Notes: generated from the letters alone by a model not told the origin. Shown: positions 39,065 through 49,691, counted from the stretch's first letter. The stretch is DNA of 64,000 nt from Klebsiella sp. WP3-W18-ESBL-02 (GCF_014168815.1 NZ_AP021972.1:3596001-3660000), one strand, 5' to 3'. Numbers and translations: made by a program.

Positions 39065-40024
39065 GTGAATTTTTCCGCTTTGTGGCGTGCCGCTGCGCTG
39101 ATCGCTGGCCTCAGCGTTTTAGGATTATCCTCAGCCCAGGCCGCCGACTGGCCGCGCCAGATTACCGACAGCCGCGGCGTACACACGCTGGAACACAAAC
39201 CGACGCGCATTGTCTCGACCAGCGTAACCCTCACCGGTTCGCTGCTGGCCATTGACGCGCCGGTGATCGCCAGCGGCGCCACCACGCCGAACAACCGCGT
39301 GGCCGACGCCCAGGGGTTCCTGCGCCAGTGGGGAGATGTGGCGAAAGCGCGCAACGTCACTCGCCTTTATATCGGCGAACCCAGCGCGGAAGCGGTCGCT
39401 GCACAAATGCCGGATCTGATCCTGATTAGCGCCACCGGCGGTGATTCGGCGCTGGCACTGTATGACCAGCTCTCCGCCATCGCCCCCACGCTTATCATCA
39501 ACTACGACGATAAAAGCTGGCAGGCGCTGCTGACGCAGCTCGGCGGCATTACCGGACAGGAAAAACAGGCTACCGCACGTATTGCCGAGTTTGATAAGCA
39601 GCTGGCAACGGTAAAACAGCAGATGAAGCTGCCACCGCAACCGGTGAGCGCGCTGGTCTATACCGCCGCCGCGCATAGCGCCAACCTGTGGACCAGCGAG
39701 TCCGCGCAGGGGCAGTTCCTCTCCCAGCTCGGCTTTACGCTCGCCACGCTGCCGGAAGGCCTGCACGCTAGCCAAAGCCAGGGCAAACGTCATGACATCA
39801 TCCAGCTTGGCGGTGAAAGTCTGGCAACCGGTCTGAACGGCAACAGCCTGTTCCTGTTCGCCGGTGACCAGAAAGACGCTGACGCGATTTACGCCAACCC
39901 GCTGCTGGCGCATCTTCCAGCGGTGAAAAACAAGCACGTTTACGCGCTGGGCACCGAGACGTTCCGTCTCGACTACTACAGCGCAACGCAGGTGCTGGCG
40001 AGGCTGTCGGCATTGTTTGGCTAG
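39065..40024 (+). CDS. fepB: Ferric enterobactin-binding periplasmic protein FepB
   Basis: A periplasmic binding protein of 319 residues. A signal peptide ends near SAQAADW, followed by the conserved PRQITDSRG and [17 protein letters not shown]. The start is a GTG at 39065 after AGGATG. It passes ferric enterobactin from FepA to FepDGC. It is monocistronic, separated from entS by 25 bp in convergent orientation. Confidence 0.96.
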   Translation: MNFSALWRAAALIAGLSVLGLSSAQAADWPRQITDSRGVHTLEHKPTRIVSTSVTLTGSLLAIDAPVIASGATTPNNRVADAQGFLRQWGDVAKARNVTRLYIGEPSAEAVAAQMPDLILISATGGDSALALYDQLSAIAPTLIINYDDKSWQALLTQLGGITGQEKQATARIAEFDKQLATVKQQMKLPPQPVSALVYTAAAHSANLWTSESAQGQFLSQLGFTLATLPEGLHASQSQGKRHDIIQLGGESLATGLNGNSLFLFAGDQKDADAIYANPLLAHLPAVKNKHVYALGTETFRLDYYSATQVLARLSALFG

Positions 40025-40049
40025 CGCCATCCGGCACCCGAACGCACCG

Positions 40050-41288
40050 TTACGCCGACTCCGGCACCTCGCGCCGAAACCGCCGCAGCTCGCCCAGCGC
40101 CAGCAGCAAAATCCCGCCAACAATCGCCAGCCCCCAGCCGCTGGCGCTTGCCGACGCGACCGGCGTTAATATCGCCCCCAGCCCGCCGAGCAGCGCCGCG
40201 CCGATGGCGTCGCCGGTCACGTTCTGCGCCGTCCACAGCCCGTTAATCCGCCCCAGCATCGCCTCAGGCGTTTGGGTCTGAATCAAGGTGTATTGCAACA
40301 GCGAGCTTATCGCGCTCAGCCAGCCGAACAGCGCCAGACAGACCATTCCCAGCGCCCAGTGCGGCATCAGCGCAAACAGCCCAATCGCCACAAACGCGCC
40401 AACGGTCGCCAGCAGCATGACCCAGCCCGGACGCTCGTTATGCGCCAGTCGTCCACTGGTGAGCGCACCGAAAGCAGCCCCCAATGGAATCGCCGCATAC
40501 AGCAGGCCAATCGACGCCGCCGACATCTGCCAGCCCTGCGCCAACGCCGGATAAAGCACGCGCACCGCGCTGGCCATGGTGACCAGCCCGCCCAGCAGCG
40601 CAATGCCGCCAATCAGCGGGCTACCGAGCAGAAAGCGGAACCCGGCCACCAATGAAGTGAACGGATGTTCGCGCGGCTGCGGCGGCGGTGGCAGTTGCGG
40701 TAAACGCAGTAGCGTTAACGTGGTAATAAAAGTGCCCAACGCCGCCAGCAGGTAGTTCCAGGACACGCCGCCGGAAGCCAGCAGCAGGCCGCCGACCATC
40801 GGTGAAATCACCGATCCCAGACGGACCGTCAGCATGGTGATGGCCCCGGCCTGCATCAGGTTTTCCCGCCCCACGAGCGCAGGCGTCGCCGCCAGCAGCG
40901 CCGTGACGCCGAGCGAGGCAAAGAAACCGTCCCACAGGCCCAGCAGATAAATGGCCAGCAGCGACGGTTCCGGCAGCAGCGCATTCAGCCACAGGCCGAT
41001 AAACCCCACCCCACAGGTACCGCGAGCCAGCAGAATCAGCCTGCGGCGCTCATAGCGATCGGCCAGCACGCCGCCCACCATCAGCCCGACGAACATCGCC
41101 CCGCCGGTTAGCGTCACCGACAGCCCCACCTGCCAGGTGGAGTGGGTCATCATCTGGATTTGAACGGGGACAGCAACCCCCAGCAGGCCAAGCGACAGAA
41201 TGGAGATAAAGCGGGCGATAAACACGGCGCGGAAGGCCGGGTGCGTTTTTAGCAGGCTCAGATTCAGCAGCCAGGATTGTCGGTTCAT
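40050..41288 (-). CDS. entS: Enterobactin exporter EntS
   Basis: An inner-membrane major-facilitator exporter of 412 residues with about 12 membrane segments that moves enterobactin to the periplasm. Conserved regions include the [18 protein letters not shown] loop. Four residues shorter than E. coli EntS. It is divergent from fepD and convergent with fepB, as in E. coli. A Fur box lies in the entS-fepD spacer. Confidence 0.95.
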   Translation of the reverse strand: MNRQSWLLNLSLLKTHPAFRAVFIARFISILSLGLLGVAVPVQIQMMTHSTWQVGLSVTLTGGAMFVGLMVGGVLADRYERRRLILLARGTCGVGFIGLWLNALLPEPSLLAIYLLGLWDGFFASLGVTALLAATPALVGRENLMQAGAITMLTVRLGSVISPMVGGLLLASGGVSWNYLLAALGTFITTLTLLRLPQLPPPPQPREHPFTSLVAGFRFLLGSPLIGGIALLGGLVTMASAVRVLYPALAQGWQMSAASIGLLYAAIPLGAAFGALTSGRLAHNERPGWVMLLATVGAFVAIGLFALMPHWALGMVCLALFGWLSAISSLLQYTLIQTQTPEAMLGRINGLWTAQNVTGDAIGAALLGGLGAILTPVASASASGWGLAIVGGILLLALGELRRFRREVPESA

Positions 41289-41362
41289 TACAAGACCTTG
41301 TGACTTTTTTCATACCCTTTCCGAGGGCGCTCATGCTAACATAAACGAATAAGATAGATAAC

Positions 41363-41381
41363 GATAATCACTATCATTATC
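41363..41381. promoter_or_regulatory. Fur box between entS and fepD
   Basis: GATAATCACTATCATTATC matches the Fur consensus at 16 of 19 positions. It sits 17 bp upstream of the fepD start and 74 bp from entS, the best Fur site in the window. Confidence 0.82.
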
Positions 41382-41398
41382 AAATCAGGGATGTTGCT

Positions 41399-42406
41399 AT
41401 GTCGTTTTCCACCGCCGCGCTGCGCGCCGTTGCGCTGCCCGGACTGTTATTGCTGCTGCTTGTCGCCGCCACGCTGAGTTTATTAATCGGCGCGACGCCG
41501 CTGCCGATGACCGTCGTCATCGATGCCCTCAGCGGTACCTGCCAGAGCGCCGACTGCACTATCGTGCTGGATGCCCGCCTGCCGCGAACCCTCGCCGGCC
41601 TGCTGGCTGGCGGCGCGCTGGGTGTCGCCGGCGCGTTGATGCAAACGCTGACCCGCAACCCGCTGGCCGACCCCGGCATTCTCGGCGTCAACGCCGGCGC
41701 CAGCTTTGCTATCGTGCTGGGCGCCGCGCTGTTCGGCATGACCTCGCCGCAGGATCAACTGATGATGGCCTTCTGCGGCGCGCTGATCGCCTCGCTGATC
41801 GTGGCCTTTACCGGCAGTCAGGGCGGCGGCCAGCTGAGCCCGGTACGCTTAACGCTGGCGGGCGTCGCGCTCGCCGCCGTGCTGGAAGGCTTCTCCAGCG
41901 GTATCGCCCTGCTCAACCAGGATGTCTACGACCAGCTGCGCTTCTGGCAGGCCGGGTCGCTGGATATTCGCACCCTGCAAACGCTGAAAACGGTCCTGAT
42001 TCCGGTACTTATCGCGGGCGCCATCGCACTAATGATGAGCCGCTCGCTGAACAGCCTGAGCCTGGGTACCGATACCGCCACCGCGCTTGGTAGCAAAGTC
42101 GCGCGCACGCAAATTCTCGGGCTGTTGGTCATCACCATTTTGTGCGCCAGCGCCACCTCTGTGGTGGGGCCCATCGCGTTTATCGGCCTGATGATGCCGC
42201 ATATTGCCCGCTGGCTGGTGGGTTCAGATCACCGCTGGTCGCTGCCGGTCACCCTGCTTGCCACCCCGTCGTTGCTGCTGTTTGCCGATATTATTGGCCG
42301 CCTGCTGGTACCGGGCGAACTGCGCGTATCGGTGGTCAGCGCATTTATCGGCGCACCGGTGCTGATTTTCCTCGTTCGCCGTAAATCGACGGGAGGTGGT
42401 CGATGA
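41399..42406 (+). CDS. fepD: Ferric enterobactin permease FepD
   Basis: FecCD-type inner-membrane permease of 335 residues with about nine to ten membrane helices. Conserved segments include LPRTLAGLLAGGALG, MQTLTRNPLADPGILGVNAGA and GPIAFIGLMMPHIARWL. It partners with FepG as a heterodimer. The stop overlaps the fepG start (ATGA). Confidence 0.96.
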   Translation: MSFSTAALRAVALPGLLLLLLVAATLSLLIGATPLPMTVVIDALSGTCQSADCTIVLDARLPRTLAGLLAGGALGVAGALMQTLTRNPLADPGILGVNAGASFAIVLGAALFGMTSPQDQLMMAFCGALIASLIVAFTGSQGGGQLSPVRLTLAGVALAAVLEGFSSGIALLNQDVYDQLRFWQAGSLDIRTLQTLKTVLIPVLIAGAIALMMSRSLNSLSLGTDTATALGSKVARTQILGLLVITILCASATSVVGPIAFIGLMMPHIARWLVGSDHRWSLPVTLLATPSLLLFADIIGRLLVPGELRVSVVSAFIGAPVLIFLVRRKSTGGGR

Positions 42407-43395
42407 ACGCCCCATCCCGTCGTCTGCTGTTCAGTAGCCTGTTGTTGATCGCGGTCTGTCTGCTGTTAACCCTCTTCAGCCTGCGCAACGGTGCGGTTAC
42501 GCTGACATTTTCCCAGGTTTTCGCGGCGCTATTCGGCGACGCGCCGCGCGCCATTACCATGGTGGTGACCGAGTGGCGCCTGCCGCGCGTGCTGATGGCG
42601 CTGTTAATTGGCGCCGCGCTTGGCGTCTCCGGCGCGATTTTTCAATCGCTGATGCGTAACCCGCTGGGCAGCCCCGACGTCATGGGCTTTAACACCGGGG
42701 CGTGGAGCGGCGTGCTGGTGGCACTGGTATTTTTCGGCCAGAATCTGACCACCATTACCCTCGCCGCCATGGCGGGCGGGATCGCCACCTCGCTGCTGGT
42801 GTGGGCGTTAGCATGGCGTGAGGGTATCGAAACCTTCCGGCTGATCATTATCGGCATCGGCATTCGTGCCATGCTGATGGCCTTCAACACCTGGCTGCTG
42901 CTGCGCGCATCGCTGGAAACCGCCGTTTCCGCCGGGCTGTGGTTTGCCGGTTCGCTCAACGGCATCACGTGGGTCAAAATCTGGCCCGCCGCCCCGCTGA
43001 TGATCGCCGCGCTGGTTTGTTCGGCACTGCTGGTACGCCGCCTGCGTTTGCTGGAGATGGGCGACGATAGCGCCTGCGCGTTGGGCGTTCGCGTCGAATT
43101 TTCGCGTCTGCTGCTGATGCTGGTCGCGGTGGTGCTCACCGCTGCCGCCACGGCGCTGGCAGGGCCGATTTCCTTTATCGCGCTGGTCGCACCGCACATT
43201 GCCCGTCGCCTGAGCGGCACCGCGCGCTGGGGCCTAACCCAGGCGGCGCTGTGCGGCGCCCTGCTGCTGACCGCCGCCGATTTTTGTGCACAGCAATTGT
43301 TCTTGCCTTACCAGCTCCAGGTGGGCGTCGTCACCGTCAGCCTTGGCGGTATCTACCTCATCGTGTTGCTTATTCAGGAGTCTCGCAAAAAATGA
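42403..43395 (+). CDS. fepG: Ferric enterobactin permease FepG
   Basis: The second FecCD-type permease, 330 residues, with the paralogous segments RLPRVLMALLIGAALGVSGAIFQSLMRNPLGSPDVMG and GPISFIALVAPHIARRL. It overlaps fepD at its start and fepC at its end, both by ATGA, so the three genes are translated together. Confidence 0.96.
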   Translation: MNAPSRRLLFSSLLLIAVCLLLTLFSLRNGAVTLTFSQVFAALFGDAPRAITMVVTEWRLPRVLMALLIGAALGVSGAIFQSLMRNPLGSPDVMGFNTGAWSGVLVALVFFGQNLTTITLAAMAGGIATSLLVWALAWREGIETFRLIIIGIGIRAMLMAFNTWLLLRASLETAVSAGLWFAGSLNGITWVKIWPAAPLMIAALVCSALLVRRLRLLEMGDDSACALGVRVEFSRLLLMLVAVVLTAAATALAGPISFIALVAPHIARRLSGTARWGLTQAALCGALLLTAADFCAQQLFLPYQLQVGVVTVSLGGIYLIVLLIQESRKK

Positions 43396-44186
43396 CCGAC
43401 ACCGCCGCCCGCCTGCGCGGCAAGGCGTTAACCCTCGCCTACGGGAAAAAGACCATCGCCGAGTCGCTGAACGTGATCATCCCGGACGGCCATTTCACCG
43501 CGATTATCGGCCCTAACGGCTGCGGCAAATCGACGCTGCTGCGCACGCTCAGTCGCCTGATGGCGCCGACGCGCGGTCATGTCTATCTCGACGGTGAAGA
43601 GATCCAGCGCTACGCCAGTAAAGAGGTGGCTCGACGCATCGGCCTGCTGGCGCAAAACGCCACCACGCCGGGCGATATTTCGGTGCAGGAGCTGGTCGCG
43701 CGCGGGCGTTACCCGCACCAGCCGCTGTTTACCCGCTGGCGACAGGAAGATGAAGATGCGGTGCAGCGCGCCATGCAGGCGACCGGTATCGTCAATCTCG
43801 CCAACCAAAGCGTCGATACGCTCTCCGGTGGACAGCGCCAGCGCGCATGGATTGCAATGGTATTAGCGCAGGATACGGCCATCATGCTGCTCGACGAGCC
43901 AACAACCTGGCTGGATATCAGCCACCAGATCGATCTGCTGGAATTATTAAGCGAGCTGAACCGCGAGCGCGGCTATACGCTGGCCGCCGTGCTGCACGAT
44001 TTAAACCAGGCGTGTCGCTACGCGACGCACCTGATTGCACTCCGTGATGGGAAGATTGTGGCGGAAGGCGCGCCGAAAGAGATTGTCACTCCGGCGCTGA
44101 TTGAGGCGATTTACGGCCTGCGCTGCGTGATTATTGACGACCCGGTGGCGAATACGCCGCTGGTGGTGCCGCTCGGACGGCGGTGA
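43392..44186 (+). CDS. fepC: Ferric enterobactin ABC transporter ATPase FepC
   Basis: ATPase of the FepDGC importer, 264 residues. Walker A GPNGCGKST, signature LSGGQRQRAW and Walker B IMLLDEPT are intact. The frame is open from 43251, but the ATG at 43392 overlapping the fepG stop gives the correct N-terminus. The chain-length regulator gene fepE, next to fepC in E. coli, is missing; a REP pair and then convergent entF follow. Confidence 0.96.
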   Translation: MTDTAARLRGKALTLAYGKKTIAESLNVIIPDGHFTAIIGPNGCGKSTLLRTLSRLMAPTRGHVYLDGEEIQRYASKEVARRIGLLAQNATTPGDISVQELVARGRYPHQPLFTRWRQEDEDAVQRAMQATGIVNLANQSVDTLSGGQRQRAWIAMVLAQDTAIMLLDEPTTWLDISHQIDLLELLSELNRERGYTLAAVLHDLNQACRYATHLIALRDGKIVAEGAPKEIVTPALIEAIYGLRCVIIDDPVANTPLVVPLGRR

Positions 44187-44208
44187 ATCTCCCCCAGGCG
44201 ACCACCGT

Positions 44209-44285
44209 GTAGGCCGGATAAGGCGTAGCCGCCATCCGGCACCGTGAGCCGGTCTGCCGGATGGCGCTTTGCTTATCCGGCCTAC
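44209..44285. repeat. REP pair (BIME) between fepC and entF
   Basis: GTAGGCCGGATAAGGCGTAG... (44209-44241) and an inverted copy ending CTTATCCGGCCTAC (44255-44285) are imperfectly complementary. This is a typical BIME at the place where two convergent operons end and where fepE would be. Confidence 0.88.
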
Positions 44286-44307
44286 AGGATAATCAACCGC
44301 TGTTCTC

Positions 44308-47300
44308 CTACCCCAATATCTCCCGAATCACCGGCCCAATCGTCTCAAACGCCGCTGGCGTAATGATGTCGACATGCGCACAATCCTGACTATAAACCTC
44401 CAGCTCGCCCACCCACGGCCCCCAGGCCTTCTGCGGATCCGCCTGACGGGTTTTCTCGGCGACAAACAGCGTCGCTTTACCGTCAAACGTCGCGCTGTGC
44501 GCGGTGCTCAGCAGGCGCACGGCGTCGGTGTAGTTGCATTCAATTGCGCTGAACAATTCGCTGGAGCCTTGCCCCTGCTGGGCGGCGAGAAACGCTTCAC
44601 GTTCGCGCTCAATCTCCGCCAATACCGCAGGATCAAGACCGTTAGCCTCTTTTTCTGCCCAGTTTTGCGTTTCCGGCGGCCAGGTATCGAGCAGCCCCAG
44701 GAACGCCACCCTTTCGCCGCGCTGACGTAAACGGGCGGCAATGCCCTGCGCCAGCGTGCCGCCAAGCGAATAACCGAGCAGATAATACGGCCCATGCGGC
44801 TGCTGAGCGAGCAGCGTTGCCAGATGGTGCTCGCACACCTCGTCCAGCGTCTGCGCCGTTTGCATCGGCCCCTGCGGGCGCGGCGACTGAATGCCGGTAA
44901 TCGACCAGCGCGGCGACAGGTAGCGCGACAGTACGCTGAACTGCCAGGCAAAGCCCGACGCGGGATGGAAACAATACAGCGTCGGGCCGTCGCCGGTTCG
45001 CAGCGGCAGCAGCGGCTCATAGCCCAGACGCTGCGCCTGTTCCTCATCACCGTTATCGAGCAGCGCGCTCAGCTTGCCCACCGTCGAAGAGACCATGACC
45101 TGACCCGGCGTGACCTGTCGCCCGATACGCTGGCTAAGCATCGCCGCCAGGCGCATCGCCAGCAGCGAGTGTCCCCCGAGGGCGAAGAAGTCGGCATCAA
45201 TATCCCGAATTTCACAGCCCAGCAGCTGACTGAAGGCCTCTGCGACCTGCGTCTCAGTTGGCGACTGCGGCGCGCGTCCGGCGGTTTTCTGCGTCAGCGA
45301 CGGCAGCGGCAGCGCCTTACGGTCGAGCTTACCGTTGGCGCTCAGCGGCAGCGCGCTGAGCTGTAATAGCACCACCGGCACCATATGCGGCGGCAAACGA
45401 TCGCGCAGCTGTGCCAGCAGCGCAGCGCTATCCAGCGGCAAACCGGAAGAGGACACCACGTAGCCCACCAACTGACGCGCATCGCCACCGGTGGCCGCCG
45501 CCTGGTTAATGACGCAGGCATGGCTGACCGCTTGTTCAACGTCTGGCAGCGTCTGCATCACCCGGTCAATCTCGCCCAGCTCAATGCGCTGACCGCGAAT
45601 TTTTAGCTGATCGTCGCTGCGGCCTAAATACTCCACCGCGCCGTTATCCAACCAACGCGCAACGTCGCCGGTGCGGTACATTCGCTCGCCGGGGGCAAAC
45701 GGGTCGGCAATAAAGCGACTCGCGGTTAAATCCGGACGACCAAGATAGCCCTGAGCCAGCTGAATGCCGGTCAGATACAGATCGCCCGCAACGCCAAATG
45801 GCACCGGGCGCATCATGGCATCAAGGATACGCAGCCCGGTATTCCACACCGGAAAACCAATCGGCACGCTGTTGCCGGTAACCGCCGCCAGCGCCTCGCC
45901 GTAGGCCGGATACCCGCTGACGTCAACCGCCGCTTCCGTGGGTCCATAAAGGTTATGCAGCGGTACGTGGGTCAGTACTTCCCATTCGCGACACAGGGCA
46001 GTGGGCAGCGCTTCGCCACTGCAAAATACGCGTCGCAACGAACAGCAACTGGCCACATTGTCCGGGGTGAGCGAGGCAACGAACGCGGCCAGCATTGACG
46101 GTACAAAGTGGGTGGTGGTGACGCCGTATTGCGCAAAGAAACGCTGCATTGCCAGCGGATCGCGATGTGCCTCGGGCTCCGCCATCACCAGGCTCGCGCC
46201 GGTGATAAACGGCCACCAGAATTCCCAGACCGACACGTCAAAGCTGCACGGCGTTTTCTGCGCCACCACGTCATCGGCGGTAAGCGGATACTGATCCTGC
46301 ATCCACAGCAGGCGGTTAACGATCGCCTCATGGCCCACCATGACCCCTTTCGGGCGGCCGGTCGAACCTGAGGTAAAGATGATATAGGCCGTCTGCTGCG
46401 GCTGTGCGAGCATCAGCGGGCGGTCATCGCCCGGCGTCAGCGGTGCGTTCAGGCACAGACTGGCGACATCAGGGAAACGGTGCAGCTGATCGTCTGCGGT
46501 AATCAGCAGCGAGGGGCGTGCGTCTTCCAGCATCATCTGTAAACGATCGTCAGGATAACCGGTATCCAGCGGCAGCCAGGCCGCGCCAGCCTCAACGATA
46601 GCGTGCAGCGCCAGCGTCAGGAATACCGAACGCGGCAGGGCAACGGCAACGCTATCGCCGGGAGCCACGCCGCGCTGGCGCAATACGTTTGCCAGCGCCA
46701 CAACCTGCTGGCGCATCTCACGGTAGGTGAAGCAATAGTCGGCGTCTCTTAGCGCCACGGCATCCGGCGTTTTTGCCGCCTGGGTGGCCACCAGCGAACT
46801 TAGCGTCGCGGGCGGTAAGGATTTTCCGGTCGCGTTAATCGTCGCCAGGCGATGATATTCATCGCCGGTAAGCAGTTCAGCATCGGCGCAGCTGAGCGTC
46901 GGATTATCCGCAAACTGCTGCAACAGCGATGTTAAGCGGCCAATATGCTGCTGAAGCACCGCTTTATCATAGCGCTGCTGGTTAGCCAGGATTTCCAGCG
47001 ACAGGCCGCCGTCTTCATCCGGGAATAACGCCAGCTCCAGATCGTTGACCGGGCCGGTCGCGAGGGTATGCGTTATCGCATTAACGTCGTCGAAAGCTAA
47101 TCGATAATCAAACATCTTGACGTTAAATACCGGGCCAAACAGCGCCTCGTCACCGGCGGCTTTCCCGGCGTCACGAACAATTTGCTCAGCATCGTAGCGC
47201 TGATGGCGGCGCATCTTTTTCAGCTGTGCGGCCAGACGCGTCGCCAGCTGCGCCAGCGTCTCCTGGCCGTTCAGCGTCACGGCTAGCGGCAGAACGTTCA

Positions 47301-48171
47301 GCACCGGGCCGGTCGCCGTCAGCGCGGCGGACCCCATACGGCGCATAAAGATAAATCCCGCGGCGTATTCGCTGCGCCCGCACAGGCGTCCTAACCATAG
47401 CGTCACCAACGCCAGCGCCAGATCGGCCGGCTGGCACTGCGGCGCAGAGGCGGTCAAACGGGCGAATGTTCGGCGGTCGGCAGCCAGCTTCAGCCGCCAG
47501 ATATGGCTGCTCTGGGCCCGTCCCGGCAGCGGCGCAGGTGACAGCGATGCCGGTGACGGCAGCGTTTTTCGTTGTTCAGCCCAGAACGCTTTATCGCGCG
47601 CCCAGGCGTCGCTGTGACGATAGCGCTGATACTCCTCAACCACGTCCGCAAACGGCGTGAAAGCGGAGGCTGGCGTGGCCTCTCCACGCTGCCAGGCTTG
47701 ATAAATCAGGCTGATCTGGCGGGTAATCGCCGGGAAGCTGAAACCATCGACCAGCAGATGATGATAGCGCTGATACCAGAACCAGCGATTATCGCCGATC
47801 CGGTACAGCCGGTGACAGAACAGTGAATTGCCGCTGTCAACGCGGCTGTTCTGCGCCAAATCGGCGTTCATCCGCGCCAGCGCCTCCTGCTGCGGATCGC
47901 TGGCCTGACGTAGATCATCAATCGGCGTAGCCTCAATGCGAATGCTCTCATCCACCCACTGCCAGACTTCACCGTTCTCTTCAGAAAAACGCATCCGCAG
48001 GGTATCGGCCTGCATCATTCCCTCAGCAATCGCCCGCGCCAGTAGCTCGCCGTCGACCTCCCCCTGGAGCTCAACGTAGTGCGCCACGCTCCAGGCGTTC
48101 GGCATCGTAGAAAGGGCTTCCGCCATCCAGATGCCGGGCTGAGCGGCAATCAGCGGTAAACGTGTGTTCAT
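44308..48171 (-). CDS. entF: Enterobactin synthase EntF (NRPS)
   Basis: The non-ribosomal peptide synthetase that joins DHB to serine and cyclises three units. 1287 residues: condensation domain with HHLLVDG (around residue 138), adenylation domain (LxFTSGSTGRPKG type, about 460-960), peptidyl carrier domain with GGHSL (about residue 1000), thioesterase with GYSLGG (about 1130) and a later His. Slightly shorter than E. coli EntF. It overlaps ybdZ by four bases. Confidence 0.97.
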   Translation of the reverse strand: MNTRLPLIAAQPGIWMAEALSTMPNAWSVAHYVELQGEVDGELLARAIAEGMMQADTLRMRFSEENGEVWQWVDESIRIEATPIDDLRQASDPQQEALARMNADLAQNSRVDSGNSLFCHRLYRIGDNRWFWYQRYHHLLVDGFSFPAITRQISLIYQAWQRGEATPASAFTPFADVVEEYQRYRHSDAWARDKAFWAEQRKTLPSPASLSPAPLPGRAQSSHIWRLKLAADRRTFARLTASAPQCQPADLALALVTLWLGRLCGRSEYAAGFIFMRRMGSAALTATGPVLNVLPLAVTLNGQETLAQLATRLAAQLKKMRRHQRYDAEQIVRDAGKAAGDEALFGPVFNVKMFDYRLAFDDVNAITHTLATGPVNDLELALFPDEDGGLSLEILANQQRYDKAVLQQHIGRLTSLLQQFADNPTLSCADAELLTGDEYHRLATINATGKSLPPATLSSLVATQAAKTPDAVALRDADYCFTYREMRQQVVALANVLRQRGVAPGDSVAVALPRSVFLTLALHAIVEAGAAWLPLDTGYPDDRLQMMLEDARPSLLITADDQLHRFPDVASLCLNAPLTPGDDRPLMLAQPQQTAYIIFTSGSTGRPKGVMVGHEAIVNRLLWMQDQYPLTADDVVAQKTPCSFDVSVWEFWWPFITGASLVMAEPEAHRDPLAMQRFFAQYGVTTTHFVPSMLAAFVASLTPDNVASCCSLRRVFCSGEALPTALCREWEVLTHVPLHNLYGPTEAAVDVSGYPAYGEALAAVTGNSVPIGFPVWNTGLRILDAMMRPVPFGVAGDLYLTGIQLAQGYLGRPDLTASRFIADPFAPGERMYRTGDVARWLDNGAVEYLGRSDDQLKIRGQRIELGEIDRVMQTLPDVEQAVSHACVINQAAATGGDARQLVGYVVSSSGLPLDSAALLAQLRDRLPPHMVPVVLLQLSALPLSANGKLDRKALPLPSLTQKTAGRAPQSPTETQVAEAFSQLLGCEIRDIDADFFALGGHSLLAMRLAAMLSQRIGRQVTPGQVMVSSTVGKLSALLDNGDEEQAQRLGYEPLLPLRTGDGPTLYCFHPASGFAWQFSVLSRYLSPRWSITGIQSPRPQGPMQTAQTLDEVCEHHLATLLAQQPHGPYYLLGYSLGGTLAQGIAARLRQRGERVAFLGLLDTWPPETQNWAEKEANGLDPAVLAEIEREREAFLAAQQGQGSSELFSAIECNYTDAVRLLSTAHSATFDGKATLFVAEKTRQADPQKAWGPWVGELEVYSQDCAHVDIITPAAFETIGPVIREILG

Positions 48172-48383
48172 AAGCGGCCCCCGGCGGCGAAATTATCGGG
48201 AAGTAGCGTCGTCCAGTTGGCGTTCAACCACGCGTTGCACGCATCAAGGGGCTGCGGCTCGCAAACAACCGTCCAGCCCGCAGGCAGCGTGCACTGCTGG
48301 GGCCAAAGGCTGAACTGCCGCTGCGGGTTTTGCAGAAGGTAAAACTGCCCTTGCGCCACGTCGAAGGGGTTACTGATTTGCAT
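48168..48383 (-). CDS. ybdZ: MbtH-like protein YbdZ
   Basis: An MbtH-family activator of 71 residues that binds the EntF adenylation domain and stimulates it. The signature NPQRQFSLWPQQCTLPAGW is present with the invariant Trp residues. Overlapping entF by ATGA and following fes after 15 bp, it is co-transcribed from the fes promoter. Confidence 0.95.
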   Translation of the reverse strand: MQISNPFDVAQGQFYLLQNPQRQFSLWPQQCTLPAGWTVVCEPQPLDACNAWLNANWTTLLPDNFAAGGRL

Positions 48384-48398
48384 ACCAAACTCCTGTCG

Positions 48399-49613
48399 TT
48401 AATCGCGCTTTGTCGTCTCGCTGCCCCAGAGGGTCATTAGCCCGGAGGTTAATCCGCCGCGCCAGCAAAGCGCATCATGTCCGCCGTCAACCTGACGCCA
48501 GAAAATCGGCTGCTGTGTGAGCTGTAGTTGTGCTAAAAGCGCCTGATTGGCGCGAAAAATAATCGGTTCGCGCAGGCCTGCCTCGAGCACGATGCGCAGC
48601 CCTCTGGGCTGGAGTTCACCGCGCTGAAGCTGTTCGAGGAGGATACCGGTTTGCCGCCCGCCGCGGTGTGGCCACCAGTAGGAACCGGACTGACTCAACA
48701 CGCAGCCAAAACGCGCAGGCCAGTGCAGCCCGGCGTACAGCGCGGAGAGTCCGCCAAAACTTTGCCCGGCAACGACGGTGCGATCGGCACGATCGCTGAA
48801 CGGTGCGATCGTCCGTACCTGGGCAAGCAGCTCATGCTGTACCGCCAGCCAGAAGTCGGGATTGCACGGCAGTTCGACGCTGCGGTGGGCGTTATCAATC
48901 ACGTCAATCAGCACATACACCGCCGCAGGCAGTTTGCCTTCGCGAGTGAGCGCTGTCAGCGCAGGCCATACCGGCATGCTTTCGGCCCAGAACTGACCGT
49001 CGAGCAGCACCGCCAGCGGGCGTTCGCCGTCCTGCGCGTCGCCGGTGGTGAAGATCCATACCCGGCGCTGATTGCCCAGCCGTTCGCTGTGCCAGGTCAG
49101 GCACTGTGGCGCATTCCAGCGCGAGGCAGGGGCAGACCAGCCGGGCTGTTCCGGAGCCTGTGGCATCTCCAGCGCTGACACCGCATGGCCGCGCCCGCCC
49201 TTCCAGCTCTGCGGATTCAGCGGATCGGCGATCGCCCGCGGCAGCAGCTTACGCCAGCCCTCACGCAGCTGCAGGCGGTCTGGCTCAGCGGCGGTGAATA
49301 TATCCGGGGAAAAGTCATCCTCGCGCGCGGACGGTGCGAAGCAGTAGCTACCGCGCCAGGTCGGCGGCAGCGTCGTCGTCCAGCACCACGCATCGGTATG
49401 AGCAATACGTCGCAGGGTTTGCGGGGCCGAGTTGTGGTGGTGATCGGTGACGCCGGTAATGTAAATCCACACCCGCCGAATCGGCGAGGAGGCTTCACTT
49501 CCCGCGGGGTCACGCCACCAGAAGGTGACCTGATAATTGTCATTAACGCGTTCATATTGCGGGCCTTTTATCGTCGCCCACCAGGCGTCACTTCCTGTCG
49601 CTAACTTCTCCAC
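48399..49613 (-). CDS. fes: Enterochelin esterase Fes
   Basis: A cytoplasmic esterase of 404 residues that hydrolyses ferric enterobactin to release iron. It has an N-terminal Ig-like domain (VTFWWRDP...VWIYITGVTDHH) and an esterase domain with GQSFGG and GGHDALCW. The start is a GTG at 49613 after GGGG; the N-terminal residues align with the longer E. coli form. It is first in the fes-ybdZ-entF operon, divergent from fepA. Confidence 0.95.
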   Translation of the reverse strand: MEKLATGSDAWWATIKGPQYERVNDNYQVTFWWRDPAGSEASSPIRRVWIYITGVTDHHHNSAPQTLRRIAHTDAWCWTTTLPPTWRGSYCFAPSAREDDFSPDIFTAAEPDRLQLREGWRKLLPRAIADPLNPQSWKGGRGHAVSALEMPQAPEQPGWSAPASRWNAPQCLTWHSERLGNQRRVWIFTTGDAQDGERPLAVLLDGQFWAESMPVWPALTALTREGKLPAAVYVLIDVIDNAHRSVELPCNPDFWLAVQHELLAQVRTIAPFSDRADRTVVAGQSFGGLSALYAGLHWPARFGCVLSQSGSYWWPHRGGRQTGILLEQLQRGELQPRGLRIVLEAGLREPIIFRANQALLAQLQLTQQPIFWRQVDGGHDALCWRGGLTSGLMTLWGSETTKRD

Positions 49614-49663
49614 CGCGTTAACCCCATGTTTATTGTGGAATTTATTGTTACATATGAAAATTT

Positions 49664-49691
49664 ATTGATAATATTATTGATAACTATTTGC
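49664..49691. promoter_or_regulatory. Fur-box-like repeats between fes and fepA
   Basis: The segment contains GATAAT, an inverted ATTATT and GATAAC in succession. The best 19-mer, at 49673-49691, matches the Fur consensus at 12 positions. It lies 50-80 bp upstream of fes and about 120-145 bp upstream of fepA, as the overlapping Fur sites do in E. coli. Confidence 0.6.
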
